64,000 nucleotides of DNA from Gymnorhina tibicen (GCA_013399875.1 VXAZ01000560.1:1478655-1542654); one strand, 5' to 3'; positions 1 to 13,670 are shown, counted from the stretch's first letter. Translations and numbers: made by a program. Notes: a model not told the origin generated them from the letters alone.

Positions 1-2450
1 ACTGGCAAGCTTAATTCATTACAACTATTATTTTATCAGGCAGATTTCTGTGTAAATATATGTGTTGTTTACCACAGTGAGGATTCCTTTACCAGTCATG
101 TCTTTGAAGTCCAAAGATTAAAAAGCAGATACACGGAAAACATTAAAATTGCCCAAATGCTTTGATACAGTGCTTGTCTACATTATGCTGAAGAAAAGGT
201 ACTTAACAGGTCTTAATTGACTATATATTTAAGAATGATCATAGCAACATATTCAGCCTATTACCAGCGGGTATGAAATGTTACACCCAATAAATGTCGT
301 GTGACACGTACCTAATGGGTATTCTATCATGTTCAAAGAGTATAAAACAAATACAGGAAAAATTTCATCCAATTGTATCTTTTTCATTGAGCATCAATGT
401 AAATATAGACTGAAGCAATCAAAATGCTGGAAATATAAATATTCCTTTTAAAGCCACTGAATCCATCACTTTACTAGGAAAGGCTTAGCTATGTTATTTG
501 CAATTCCCTCATTGCACAACAATGTACATTACTGTCTGTAAGCTCTAATTTGGCATGGCGCATCATTAATGACCTGAATGGTGGCTGTTTCACACATACA
601 TATTTAATTACAACAGCTGAACAAATTACATATTTATGCTTTATAAAGGGGATTGCCAGTCTAATTCATTTGCTATGCATGCAGGTACAGGGCTCCATCT
701 GCAACAGCATCTGCACAACAAGAGCTAACAATTATCCATTGTAAGTGAGTGAGTGTATCTGGTGAAACCTGTAAGAGATGCAATCGTATTAACCACTTCA
801 CTGCCTACAAACCAGTATTTTCTCAATGGACCACAATATTTTAAATAATTTATCAACAATAATACTACTTTGCATTTTCACAACATCCCTCATCTGAACA
901 TCTCTGAGCACTTTATATGCTATAAAAAATTAAGCCTTAAACACTCCTGTGAGGAAAGTAGTTCTTATCCCAACAGCATATATGGGGAAAGGAAGGCACC
1001 TAACCCTGAGGGGCTGGTTCCTCAAAAGGCCCAAAAGGCTCCAATGGACTTGTGCTGATTTTATTTTAACCTATGAACTTGCCCGATGTGAAAGGTGAGC
1101 AAAAAATCGGCAGCAAAGAAAGAGAGGCAGATCTCCGTAAAATTAATACAGTAGTTTAAGCCTTAAGAAGACTTGGCTTCCATGGGCTTTTGATCAAGCT
1201 TAAAATTATTATCCACAACCTACCGTCCTTAATTGTACAAAAACTCTTACTGAATTATCTAACTAGCCCTCCAGAACATGAATAATTATTTCTAAAAATT
1301 CTTAGAGAAATGGCAAGAGATCAGAATACTGGAAAAATTAGAAATGAGATATAAATCCTCCAGAAAGAAGAGTAATCCTGGCACTAACAGTCCAAACTAA
1401 TGTTTACAGAGTAAAAAATTAACAGAACAAAATCAAAGCACATAAGGGAGGCAACTGAGCTGCCTGAACCAATTAGAATTACTGTTTTAGTGCGGATATT
1501 TTTTGACAAACCAGATATATCTATGGTGTATATCAAGTAGCATGACAGTATTAATAGAACAATAGAAGTTGTATATTTAGATTCTGGCAAAGTACTTAGC
1601 GCAAACCCTCGTAAAATTCTGCATCCGCAGCATTATTTTGACTTGGTTCTGAAGTTATTGTATGGATTGAAAACTTACTGGAATGGATGAAAATTATGAA
1701 CAATCCCCTTCTGGGCTGAACCTACTCATTTAGTGATGTATTATGGAGAAAGGAGATAGCCAGGAAGAGAACCCCATCTTGTTTAAAATCTTTCTTAAAA
1801 GAAAAATAGGAAGGGAATGAAAATGGTGCATAGCCACGAACCAGATGTTTGATGTACCAGAAGAACAAAGAAAGGTGCTAGGAGTCTGAAAGCAGTCTGC
1901 GCACAGAATAAATTTAGTTTCAGAAAAATGGCCAAACACAATAAGAAAACCAAATAATGACAGGGAGAGAAAAAATGAGGAAATAACGTTTCAAAATAAG
2001 CATAACAGTGACAGCAAAGAGATGGTTATACAAGAGCTGGCCATGTTGCAGGGCAGCAGCAAAAGTCAGTGAAACTTCTGGCAGTCCAACATTTTTGAGA
2101 AGTGGAAGGTTTTTCATTACTTGGGACATTCAGAAGTGAAGTAGATAATCAGAGCTCTATTGGACAGGCTATGCAAGATCAAACAAGCCCTTTCCATCTC
2201 TAATTTCTCTGGCTTTACAGGAATGTTAAATAGCTTGAGAATGTTCACATAATAAACATAGAATAAATCCAAGGCACAGCGTAACTATAGGATTATCGAA
2301 AATTATTTCAACTTCAATACCTGAAAGAGGAAGCGTTTAGGAGCAAATGAATCAATAGTGAAGTTTCTGGTTATCATTTACAGGCTCTATTTAGAAATAA
2401 ATAGGTCTAAATAGGCTACTTGGCATGGGGCAGCTGTAGGTCAACATTCT
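1..2450. other. AT-rich intronic block, no gene
   Basis: Long AT-rich sequence with only short, unsupported open frames. I see no recognisable repeat family, coding exon or RNA. Phrases such as TTAATTCATTAC near the left edge and many TAAT words are compatible with conserved non-coding DNA, but nothing here is decisive. Confidence 0.6.
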
Positions 2451-3750
2451 ACATCAGACACTGTAATTTGCCATAAGTGCAGAGGTGCTCATTAATTACA
2501 GGGAAATCTGAAAGTATCCCTCAGGCCTATGGTTAGGCTGCCAAAGTGTGCAGTGAAGTGCAGGCTCCCTCCAGGAAGTTCTGGTGCTGCTGCTGCTTTA
2601 AAGCCATGATTGGGCTGTGCTGTACAAAAGATCAGCTGTCCCAGGATGGATATCTCAATTGGAAAAGCTATTTTATCGAATTAACAGCTATGGTGTTCTC
2701 TGAGTGCACCAAGTGCCACAGCTGCTTCCATGTCAGCATCCAGCATCATCTGGATCTGCTGGCCCCACTGACTTCCCTCAAACACACATCTCCAGCTCTC
2801 CCCCAGGCAACAGAGCAAAAATACAGGACATAGCACAAAAAAAATAAAAAGAAAAAAAAAAAATCCCTTTTTAGGGCTGTGAATGGTGGAATAGGAATTC
2901 CAGACATCTCCTTCCCTCAGCAGGGCAGCTCTGACTTCCTCTTGGCCCAACCTGCCCGATATTTCTGGATCCTGGCACCAGAGTGACGGAGGGAACTCCT
3001 CACGGCGCCCAAACCTCGGGCAAGCCAGCGAGTAAACTCTGAACATCTTCCCTGGCGCGCGTGGCCGATTCCTCCCTGGTCTGTGCAGGAGCAGTGGAGT
3101 TGTTCAAAGGTTTAAACTGCTCCAAAAGGAACTAAAATACAGTTATTTTGAAAAGGGAGGGAGGCGCAATTGCTTAGTGGACACATGCCAGGCAACATCT
3201 CCGTAATTACATTTTGTTCTGTTGCAATGCCTGCTTTTCCTACACCCTTAATTAGGCAAGAAAAATCAGGAGAAAGATCATCCCAATTTCTCCCCAGCTT
3301 CCTGGGTTAACATTACACAGGATCAACTCCTGTACCTAAATGCCCTGTCACAGTACCTCAAGTGACCTTGTCAACTCTGAAAGCTGGTCAACAATCCTCT
3401 TAATGCTGGGGAACACAAGCCACAGGTTTAACTCTGCTGCCAGGGAAAGATGCGAGCAAGAAAATCAGATTCGTTTCGTGTTTCTATTCCCCTACTCCCC
3501 TTTTAGACATCAAAGGGTCCAAAGCAACCTGCCATTAAAGAGACACTTAAAAACAAGGAGGAGGGGGAAAAGAGAGTCTCAAAATGAGGTTGCTACTACT
3601 TGGATTAGCTGGGAACGTGTGCAGGGCTGGCAGAGAGATACCGGGATAAGGCCAACTCAACTGCACAGCAGCTGGGTGAGAATATGACAGAGCAAGAACA
3701 ATCCTTAGTGCAGCAAGTAGTTACCCCAAAGGAGAAAACGTTTTAGATAA
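2451..3750. other. Intronic block, no gene
   Basis: Mixed composition with an A-rich tract (about 2837-2864, A runs broken by T and G). The open frames seen here on both strands have no recognisable domain and read through low-complexity sequence. Confidence 0.55.
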
Positions 3751-3948
3751 GGATTTTGAGAGTGTGATCTTTATTTTTTAAGTTTTAGTTTCTCCAGAGT
3801 AATCTTAATAAAAAAATTAAGTATATATGTTAGGTTTCACTGATTATATGGATTTTGAGAGTGTGATCTTTATTTTTTAAGTTTTAGTTTCTCCAGAGTA
3901 ATCTTAATAAAAAAATTAAGTATATATGTTAGGTTTCACTTATTATTT
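3751..3948. repeat. 99-bp tandem duplication
   Basis: The block starting GGATTTTGAGAGTGTGATCT at 3751 recurs at 3850. At least 91 consecutive bases are identical (3751-3841 versus 3850-3940), giving a 99-bp period. Copy number is two. The copies show no divergence apart from the last few bases, so the duplication is recent or an assembly artefact. Confidence 0.95.
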
Positions 3949-4515
3949 AATGTTGCATGCTCAAACCCAGAAGTTGATGACCCTTTTAAAATAATTCTCC
4001 CTTTAAACCATATATAACTAAAGTCCTTAGACCACTGCATCTAAGGTTTTTAAAGATGCAGTTTTCTGCTCTGGAACCACAGCAAAAGTATTCTATTTAT
4101 AAGAGTAAATCTATTTTTATAATATATTTTCTGAGACAGATTGGTTTTGTTTTCTTTCCTTTTGTTCGTTTTGTTTCATCCAGTTGGAGCATTTATACGA
4201 AAAAGATGGGGTCAGTGTGCAAGTTGGTATAAAGCTGAACACTTCAACTGAAAAGCAAAGTGATGGTTTCTTCGCCCGTTGTGGGACCGAACCATCATTA
4301 TGCTTAAGTTGCTTCATTTGCATATCCGATTTTTCCGTGCCTCATGCCATAATCACTTCTCTATGTAATGCTGCAATTTGCAACTGGAGAGATAATAACG
4401 ATTTCATAAACAAGATTATAACTCCAGGTATTTAATAAAGCAACGGGAATGCAGGATTACAAAGGAACAACTAAGGTAGTGCACTGAAATTCCTCTGGAG
4501 GAATTAAAGCTGAAC
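3949..4515. promoter_or_regulatory. Candidate intronic enhancer with POU octamer
   Basis: AT-rich and non-repetitive, with a perfect octamer ATTTGCAT at 4316-4323 followed by a stretch of TAAT and GATAA words (4340-4410). These fit POU and homeodomain factors. It is a candidate only, because conservation could not be tested. Confidence 0.3.
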
Positions 4516-4531
4516 AAAAAAAAAAAAAAAA

Positions 4532-4618
4532 NNNNNNNNNNNNNNNNNNNNNNNNNNNNNNNNNNNNNNNNNNNNNNNNNNNNNNNNNNNNNNNNNNNNN
4601 NNNNNNNNNNNNNNNNNN
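4532..4618. other. Assembly gap (87 N) inside poly-A
   Basis: Run of 87 N flanked by 16 A on the left (4516-4531) and 16 A on the right (4619-4634). The true sequence is probably a long A-tract or A-rich repeat that the assembler could not close. Any protein reading across it is artificial. Confidence 0.98.
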
Positions 4619-4634
4619 AAAAAAAAAAAAAAAA

Positions 4635-7600
4635 CTCAACCAAAACCCCAATAATTGAAAACAGATTTTTGCAAAATTTCCAGCCTCGTTCTTTAGGCAA
4701 CTATAACTCTTTAAACTGTCATTTGTAAAATTCCACTCGGATACTCCCCAGACTGCTGCAGCAGGCGCCTGTAACTTCAGTAGCTGCTCTCGTGACTGTG
4801 GGGCTACTGCAGTTGTGTTCCTGCAACACTCCGTGCCCAGAGCCTTGCTGAAATATTCATAAATACACACATATATCCCCTCGAATTTAAAAGCTAATAA
4901 TGAATCGGGTTTTGCTGAACTGCCTGGAAATGCGCAGCTATTGAAGCATTTAGCATCTCGTTGTGTGCACGTAGAGCTGACAAATGTGTTAAGAGCATCA
5001 AGTTCAAATGTCAGACGCTGATCCAGACTGGCTGAAGCCTGTTAGGTGCAATGAACTCTCCCCCGAAGAAGTTTACTGTAAAGAGGCCAAGTCGTTCTCT
5101 TAAAATAGCCTGTGTTAGCTGGATCCAAGAATTACAGTCCCCTTGGCCAAAGGTGTACAGTTGGGACGACTTCTGCTCCCTCTTGTCAGACCTTCTTGAG
5201 CCCAGAACAGTCATGTCTCTCTTAAATTAAGAGAAACTGCTTACAGATCTAGAAATGTGCTGCCAAACAGGAACAGCGCTGAAAACAAGTCAATATGGGT
5301 CAGTCAATGGACTATCCTGGGGAAGACACGAACTTCTGGCATCTGCTAAGCCCAGGCAGTTGAGAGATGAATCAAAATGTTCCAGGACTCCAAATTATCT
5401 TGGAACTTCAAATTTCGTCACCACGCTTCATCTCCTGCCCAGGACAGAGTAGGGCTGAAGCCCAGCCCCAGCAGTTCGTGCTCTACCGGAGCAACGAGAG
5501 TTTCCAGGGAATACTGTAAAGGAGCCAAACAGCCACTCCAGAAAATTCAAGACGGTGAAAAAAAAATCTAAAATGTGTCCCATTTCCCACCTGGCAGGCA
5601 CAACTCACCTTAGGGGATACACGTTGCAATTACCAGTGGTATTTCCTAGCATAACAATTGATCTATTAAATTGATTTGCAGGTAACATTCCTACTGTGCG
5701 GCCTCGTAAAAGCAGCAAAAAGGGCCTCTTAGTAACTGCTTCGCTTTGTTTTGAAAACAATGCAGATGCACAGTATTGTTTTGGTCTGAATAGTTCGTAA
5801 TTCTAAAATCTTACGCCAAAAATATATTTGCCTGCATATTAACCTGCCTGCATTTGAATCCTCCAGAACACACTTCCCCTTCGCACATGTATTTTGGGCT
5901 CTGCCACTTTCTGACTTTAGACACAAGTTTGATGGTAAACTATTGTTTTTAAACAATTCTAGATGTTCCTTCCTTTCTAAGAAGCACAAAATTGCTGCCA
6001 ACACATGGCTCTGATTCACAGGAATATTTATTGTGCTGATAATTGAACTCCAGTCATATGACTGAAAGAGGCTAACCAAAAAAAAAAAAGAAAAGGCAAA
6101 AAGCTCAACTGTAATTTCTAGACATCTATAAATTTCTTATTCTTTCTGTGGAGAGGAAGCTCCCTGGGGCTTTCTGGATAGCCTCAGTTTTATTTATCAC
6201 CCACTCTCTTCCAATCTATGAATGCCATAATTCTTCCTGTTGCAAAGAGATGAACATGGCCTCAGTCACACACTCCCCTCGTATCAAGGAGACATTGCTA
6301 AACAGCAGTTATGGTAATGGAAAATATCGACGGCACAAGGCCTCACTATCAGTTTCAGTTCCTGTGGGCACAGAGCTCGCATCTGAGATCCAAACCAGTC
6401 TCTGGTTGAGTCTAACCATGGCTCCTGCCTCTAATTCAGTGTTTGGGACAGAGACACGAGCAAAGCAGTTCCCAAAATGATCTTCTAACAGGACTGCTGG
6501 CACCAGAAGCCATGGGAGGGGAAGGACACAGATCTGATCACGCATTGGTATGGACAGACCCTGTGGATCTGAAACTGTTCCCTGTGCTGTAAAGCTTGCG
6601 AGCTACATCCCAGTAATTTTTGTCCTAAGGAAATACAAATACTGTATTACTGCTGCTCACATATAATAATAGAATACAACAGGTTCTCTCTAACCAAAGG
6701 TACCTGTGTTTCTGAACAAGCAAGAGAACATTTCTTGCGAGGCCCAAATACGCCACTTCCAGGCTCTTAAATGGCTTTTGAGGTAAATGAGCTCCAACTG
6801 GAAAGAGGTCATAAATTTTTAAGAAGACCTCCAAGTAATTTTAAATATGCTTTATTATCTTCACTTTACTTTGTCAATGATATTTTTGTTACAAAGTTAA
6901 AATACTTTTGCAGATTGATTTTATCCTTAGCAGTTTGGAAAACGCAGAGGGTTTTTTTAGTGTCTTAAAGAGACCTTAATTTAATACCACTATTTTTGGT
7001 TCAATCAAATCTATGTTTATAAAGCTTTCCGGTGTCCAAATAGCTTTCTGCACTCCAGCACACATTGTTTAATATTTCTGCATTAAAAGAAGCTTCTCAT
7101 TTTGCTCAATTTAGGTGACTCTGCCAAGAAGTATTTCCGAGCATGAATAAGCCATGAAACATATATTCAAATTCAGATCAAAAATATGCATCTTTGAGCT
7201 TGGAATGAAGAATAAACACTTGGAATCAAACCCTGGCCCTATTAAGGTCAATGGGAAGAGTTTAAAAGTGAGTTGTTTATGATTAAGGATATGTGGGTTC
7301 TACCATCAGCTCCACACACGATGCAGATTCCAACTATCATTGCCCAATCTTTCCCAGCAAAATGGAAATACTGCCACCCCGCACTGTGCATTCGTGGAAA
7401 ACTCTCAGTGTTGTGTGTATTTTAAAAACACAAGAGTCACATGAACAATTCAGTAACTTGAAGAATTCCTTGCTACTCCTTGGTACTACACTGAGGAGTA
7501 GAACTAAATCGAAGTTGCACAGCAGCCTGTGAACATTACAGTTTGTAGTTTGAGGAAAATAGTGTGTCTGTTATTTTCCACATTTGCACGGGTGTTCTTT

Positions 7601-7710
7601 TTTTTAACGTCCAAGGAAACTTTGTTTGGCTTTTCAAACATTTCTGAGGAGTAAAACTCTTGTATCTTCCTCAGCTACTGCTCAGATTAGGTCTCTTCAC
7701 CATCATCACC
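4635..7710. other. Intronic block, no gene
   Basis: Non-repetitive intron. It has AT-rich stretches near 5630-5760 and 6830-7100 and a short poly-A near 6079-6090. Open frames of about 110 codons (5729-6079 minus, 6148-6480 plus) show no family features, and no splice pattern supports them. Confidence 0.55.
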
Positions 7711-7824
7711 TGGGTCCAGTCAAAGGTGTCCCTGCCCTTGGCAGAGCTTTGGAGCAAGACGAGCTTTAAGGTCCTTTCCAACCCCAACCCAAACTCAAAC
7801 CAACCTGCGACTCGATGACTTTAT
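7711..7824 (+). mobile_element. CR1 LINE 3'-end fragment
   Basis: Contains AGGTGTCCCTGCCC followed by GAGCTTTAAGGTCCTTTCC and an AACC-rich end, the signature of the avian CR1 3' untranslated end. It is heavily 5'-truncated and diverged, and carries no coding part. Confidence 0.75.
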
Positions 7825-10800
7825 AATTTTGCTCATTTGTTTGATTCAAATGAGATCTGGACACTCATTTGCCCACATCAGCTATGCTGGTTCCCACTGA
7901 CTGAGCACTTTTCCCTGGAAGTTAAGTTTTCCTGTTCCTTGCTCTGTGGTTTTAAGGGCTTTGCATTTCACCTTTCTTCTCTCCTGCCAAACAATACGAT
8001 AAGTCAAACCTTGTTTTCCAAATAAATGGAGAACTTCAGATTAACAAACAAGCCAAGTCCTGCTGCAAATGGAAAACATTGATAAGAGAGTACAAAGAAA
8101 TATTCACAACTACTGGCCACAATTAAACTTATTTTTTAATGAATCATTACAGCTGAATGCACACACTGGAAAATACTGTCATGGCAGCTACCACCAGACC
8201 TTCAGTTGTCAGTCAAGTCCCTTCAAATCTTCCTGAGAAATTTCCAGGATAGCCTGGCTTGGGGCAGTGGTTTCTATCTTAATGACAGCCTCAAAGAAGA
8301 ACATTTCTCACAACTCCTTGTGTGCTTTTAAAGCCCAGCCTGCAGGTTTTGCCACTGCCCAGAGCCAGTTCTGACCAGATCTTTACAGCTGCCCAGACTG
8401 GAATCCCGCAGAAAAAAAAGTTCTGCTATTTTGCACGGGATTCTTGCAGTTCCTTCAGCAATCTCCAGGCCCTTTTATTTAACATCTGTATGTCTATGTG
8501 TGTATTTGTTAGTAGTGAGCAGTATCACAGGGCTCTGCACAAAACCCAAAGCTCAGGCAGTTGCTTTTTCTGCCCTGAGACACAATCAAAATGGGGATGA
8601 TGTAGAAGAGCAGTGTCTAGGATGAGAAATTTGCTTTGCCATGTAATCTCTGACTCCTACTGAAGCCCAGCTTCCCTTGGTCTATCCTTTGTGGTCTTTT
8701 CATATGGTCACTTAAACACCAGTTTTGCTATGGTTATTTTGGGGATGTGGATGGGTGCCTGCACATTCCAACTACCATCTTCCCAAGTGCAGTGAGGAGC
8801 TGTGCATGGATCCTGCTCCCCTGGGATCCTGGAAGTATTCACGAGCTAAGGGAAGGCCTTGGTTTGTGCCATTTCACTACCGTTCTAAAAGCTGTTAAAA
8901 GTGAAATAACTGATAAAATAAATTCAGTCAAAGCCAGTAAATTCCACGGGTGTCCCTGGCTGAGGTGCAGTATAGCAGTGTTAAAACAGCATCACTGGTG
9001 GAATACACTGTGCATTATGTAGCTCAGTCATTGGCCAAATCAAGTAGGAATCAAAGCACTGCACAAAACAGAAAGGCAGAAAAGCTCGGTAAGATCACCC
9101 AGCCCTCTGTGTCCATAGAATGATCCTTACAAACACCATTTTAGTCCTTTCTCTGCTTCCACACGACTCAAACTGAAGGGCGTTTAATTTTTCTCTTGGG
9201 GAGTACGCCACATCCACTCCATTTCTTTGATGGTATGTGTTTTACTTGCACTCCCAAGTCCCAGCCTAAATTATCCTTCACTCTCCTTAGTGTTCACACC
9301 CTTCATATCATCAAAGACCTTTCACATCTTCTCCCTAAGGTGAGTTATACATATTTAGTGCGCCAGACTGCGATAAGATTATCCTCAATAAACAGCGCTT
9401 AAATAAGGGGCCCATTGAGTTGGAGGAAGTCTATCTGAGGACGGGGTTGTTAAAGAAATAGGGACAGGGCAATCTGGCCTTAATCTTCACCCATAAATCA
9501 ATAATAGCAGATACCCTCAGCAATTGCTCTTTGTTCTGATTTTCCATGAGCGTGGCCGTTAGAGCTTCCAATAACTGGAACTGATATTTTCTGGGAGAAA
9601 CAAGCCAAGGGAGAGAACTAATGAAGCCCTTTAAGGCAACAGGATACTGCCATAGAAGTGACCCAGTCGAGGGGACTTTGGTGGATTCACTCAGGTTTTA
9701 CTATGTTTGTTCACACTCCTGCTTGTCCAAGGGTGTCTCCTTGCCCCCAGACGGTCACTGAGACAGCAGAGCTCCACCCAGCAGGTACAAAATGGGGCAG
9801 GTAACCATGAAGGGAGAATTTTGTTACTGTTCATGGGATAAAAGACAGGGAAAAAACCTATTTCTGACCCTTAAATGAGGACTGTCGAGAAGGCCAGCAT
9901 TTAATGGTTTGTAAACACAAACTCAGAGCTATAAATGCATTGCTTATTCCCACTATAATCCCTTTTCGAACTGGTTCCCCTGATGAATCTAAGGAGTATT
10001 GATTTTTAAACCCATGTAGGTTCTTAGAGACAATGCAGACTGACTTAATTATAATCAATAAAATTTACAGACAGTGATGCAACCCAGCAGAAGCATTCGT
10101 ACCAAAAAGTATGGCATAAGAATACTCCAGTTTCTCTACAGCACTGCTAGAATATGACCTTAATACATATTTTATTATGTATAGAAGCTTGGCCACGAAT
10201 CCATCAGATCACCTGCATCTCCACAGTTACATCTAATCTGGTACTGCCTACGAGCAAAGGGAGAGGGAAGTTCCATCAGACTTTACTGCAAACCTCCCTC
10301 CCTCTCCTTTTGGATATAATCCCATCCTTCAGACTACTTACTCTCACCACGTCTATCTGAAACTATTTCTATTGCACTGATAAAAACACTAACGGGCAGA
10401 GAGACCGGAGGTGAGATTTGTCTCACCTAAAAGTGTCGGTCTAATGGCTGGGCACAGCTCAAAATGAGGTGCCTCTGCTCTTTGTGGAGCCCACAGTGAG
10501 AGCCAAGCAGTTCCAAAAGGAATTTGCTGGGCTGAAATGCCCCGGGGGAGTGCCTCCCCTCATTTCATCAAAGAGCAGAACCAGCCTACACAACCTTCTT
10601 AGACCAAACACCCAAGTTTAAGATCGAAGAACTTAGATGAGGTTTACCTAAGCACAAAATATTTGCCTGGATCAGAGTCTGTGGCACAATCAAGTGGAAT
10701 GATAATCTGGCACAGTTCAGACTAGGACAAAAATTCCCTGAGCATCCTTCTTTTCATGACAAGGTGGGAAAAATCAGTGGCAGAAGTAGGAACAAGGCTG

Positions 10801-11560
10801 AAATCTGGATCTAGACTGGCTTTTAAACCCGCCTTCTATTCAGCTCTCTACTGATTCCTTGCATCTGCATCAATGTTGGACTCACCATTCCCAACACGGC
10901 AGGTCTGCCGTGGAGTGGCCTGTGCAGTGCCAAAATACTTAAAACAGCAGCAGCCACCCTCCCCAGGACCCAGAACCACACAGACGTGAGCACAGCACCG
11001 TAGAAGGACTGTTTATAGCCACCGAAATGTGTTTTAGACATTAGAGGATACCAGTTCCTGCACAGCATCTGGGTAACAACCTTCCAAAGCCCACACTTTC
11101 AAAATCCTACCTTGTGGATGCACCACCTTGCACCTCGGTTTTGAGTGTTCTGAGGTAATAAATCCTGTCTTGGCCCCAGCTATGAAATACCATCAACCAG
11201 ATCAACCTCCTGAGATGATGCCAACCATCTGACAGACATGGGACCAAACCCTGACTTCTCTGAGGTTACAGTGCCCAAAGAAAAGCTGAAATACACAGAG
11301 GGATGTGGGCTGGGAGGATGCAGCGGGAACAGTCATTTCTGCACTCCATAATTCTACAAGGAAACAGTCGGTCTGCTCTCTCCCAGTAACTAATCTCCAC
11401 AAAACTGCTGTATTACTAATTACCAGTATTAAATTTGAGAGAAAACAATGAGTACAAACTGTCTGACCACCCACGTAGCCTGGAGCCCACCTTTCTGCTT
11501 TCTAAGTGCTTTTGAAACAGCTCTGCGCTAACGGCTGTGACTTTCTCTCCGTGACAAATT
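7825..11560. other. Intronic block, no gene
   Basis: Unique intron with AT-rich stretches around 8040-8160, 9480-9660 and 10000-10200. No repeat family or exon is recognisable. Open frames on both strands stay below about 95 codons and overlap one another, which is typical of chance frames. Confidence 0.5.
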
Positions 11561-11900
11561 AGTCGGTGTTGACAGCACAGGCTATCTGTAAGTGTGGAAT
11601 AAAATCTAAGTTAAAAAAAAACCAACAAGAAGATACCTTCTTTTGTAAATATCTTTCAGCTGGCACAGTAAATTACATTGATTCAGAAGTGACTCATTTC
11701 CAACGCTGCGCACATTAGCAGCCAGTATTATTCAATTTGAGATTTTAATTTATAACATACTCTTGGTAATGTACTCCCAATACATTCCTCACTTCCCTAC
11801 CCTGTGACTGACAAAAGATGAAAGATCTTTACTGTATAAATATTTTATATTAAACCCTTCACTCCGCTGTATTTCTTCCATTGTCAGTTCCCATTTGCAA
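11561..11900. promoter_or_regulatory. Candidate conserved non-coding block
   Basis: AT-rich unique sequence with CAGAAGTGACTCATTTCC (an AP-1-like TGACTCA is present) and TATTATTCAATTTGAGATTTTAATTT-type homeodomain-rich DNA following it. It is classed as a possible enhancer by composition and motif density only. Confidence 0.22.
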
Positions 11901-12600
11901 ATACTATACATTGTCCAAAAAAGTGCTGATCTCGGCAAAGGGCATGTGCTTGTAGGCAGCCCTGCAGCTCCCGCAGCCGCTGCGCTGCTGCCAGGGAGAG
12001 GCTGGGAGCGGGGGTTCCTCCCGCTGGGAATGAGCCCTGCTGGCCAAGGGACCCGGTCACTTTGGAGGGCTGGATGTGGCCCTGCTGCGCCAGGGGATGA
12101 ATTTCGGGAGCGGGAGGAAGAAGCACGCCTGTGGCTTTGCAAGCAGGAGATGCCTCTGCTCCTGCATCCAGCCCTCGACCTGGGTGAGAATGAGAGAGCA
12201 AAAATGCCTCTTTGTTAAGTAAACCTTTTACAAACTCTCCTGTCACCTTGTCTCGGGGTGAAACTGTGTCAGGAGGCAAGATTAGATAACTTGACCTAAA
12301 TCGTGCTGGAAATCTGTGGCAGACCTCAGCTCAGATCTCCTGACATCCTGTCTTGCGCATTACTGACAAGACCAGCCCTAATCTAGTAGGAGAATCCTTT
12401 TCCAAACTGTTACTTAGTAAGAGCTAAATGCCACCAGCAGACATCCTCAGTAAAACCCCCCTGGCTGAGGCCAGATTTGGCTCCTATTTCTAACCCGAAT
12501 CGTAGGAGACTGCTCACCACCAGCTACTCCCGGCTCCCACCGCTTCTCCTGACACTTCCCGCTATTCTTGCTTGTTAAGAACTTATTATCTAATCCAAAA
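11901..12600. other. GC-rich intronic block with overlapping chance frames
   Basis: From about 11950 to 12200 the sequence is GC-rich and open in several frames on both strands at once (up to 131 codons). No domain, start context or splice site singles out any frame, so no coding call is made. Confidence 0.45.
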
Positions 12601-12770
12601 ATACTCCCTGTCCCATGAAGTGCGCAAACCAGAGATTATTTATCCTGCCCTGGGACAGTTCTTTGATCAAATGAACATTGCTGATTATTGTTTGGTCATT
12701 GTCAGGCTGCAAAAGGTCCCTTGATCAGCTACTCCTACTTTCTGTGGTTGTTGAGAAGAGTTATTTCGGG
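12601..12770. promoter_or_regulatory. Candidate TCF/LEF-responsive element
   Basis: CTTTGATCAAATG at 12661-12673 holds the palindrome TTTGATCAAA, which is a TCF/LEF core (CTTTGATC) on both strands. A second TTGATCA lies at 12721-12727 and ATTGTT SOX-like words lie between them. The clustering in unique AT-rich DNA is suggestive of Wnt input. Confidence 0.35.
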
Positions 12771-13670
12771 ATCCTGCAGCTTAGATCATGCAGGTATTTC
12801 ATCCCAAGATTTAAGGCAGCACGTTTGAATGCGTTACCCTACTTAGATACATAAAAAATAATTTCAACTGGGCTAAATTACCTTTATTATCAACCCTGGT
12901 AATTCCACCACAGCCATTTTCTTGACTGATGTAGGGAACACTATGAAATGAATCCTCTGAGAAGAAGATGGAAAAAAACAAGACAGTGATCAATGGATTC
13001 AATTAGTTACAGTATAATTCTACCAAGATGAAAAAGATCCAAGACGCAATGCAACTTCTTCCAGCTCAGCTAACAGAAGTTAGAGAGAACCTGCCACTAC
13101 TTTGGGGTGTTTTTTTTTTAACTCTCTGGAACTACTAATCCGTGTAAGGCAAAAGGAGAGGAATTACCAACAGTACTCAGCAAAATACTGGCAGTACAGA
13201 GAGGCTGTGCCACAGGTGGAGGCTCCGAAAGAGTGTTTTAATGGACTAGATACACATTATGTCTGTATTTCTTCACACATAGAAAGCGTTATAACAACAG
13301 AGAGATTTCTCTAATGACAACAAAATCAAACCTTCCCAACAGCACATCCAAGCAAGAAATAACAATGCTGTTGCTACGCTGCAGAGGAACAAATTTCTCA
13401 TCTAATAATTCCCTCAACGTTTCCAAACTCCTGCTTTCAGCATCTTTCCCGCATAACACCAGGAAAGCAGATTCCCTTAATGCACGGGTCGTCTGAATTA
13501 CACCCTGACTCCGAGGCGCACAGACCTCTCTGCTCTGTGCTATGTGACACCTCCTTGTCACCGGGGTCACCACCGCAGGCACGTCCCGGCAGCTGATGCC
13601 ATTTGTGGTAAGCGCGGCGGCTGGGAGGCCGTGGTGGGGAAGGGAGGGAGGCGCGAGGAAGAGCATAAAG
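12771..13670. other. Intronic block with a small CpG-rich end
   Basis: Unremarkable intron. The last part (13500-13660) is richer in CpG (GTCACCGGGG, AAGCGCGGCGGC, GGCGCGAGG) and opens several overlapping frames on the minus strand. I see no exon. Confidence 0.4.

Noticed and set aside
4416..4870. Minus-strand frames of 94 and 137 codons
   Set aside because: They cross the 87-N gap and its poly-A flanks.
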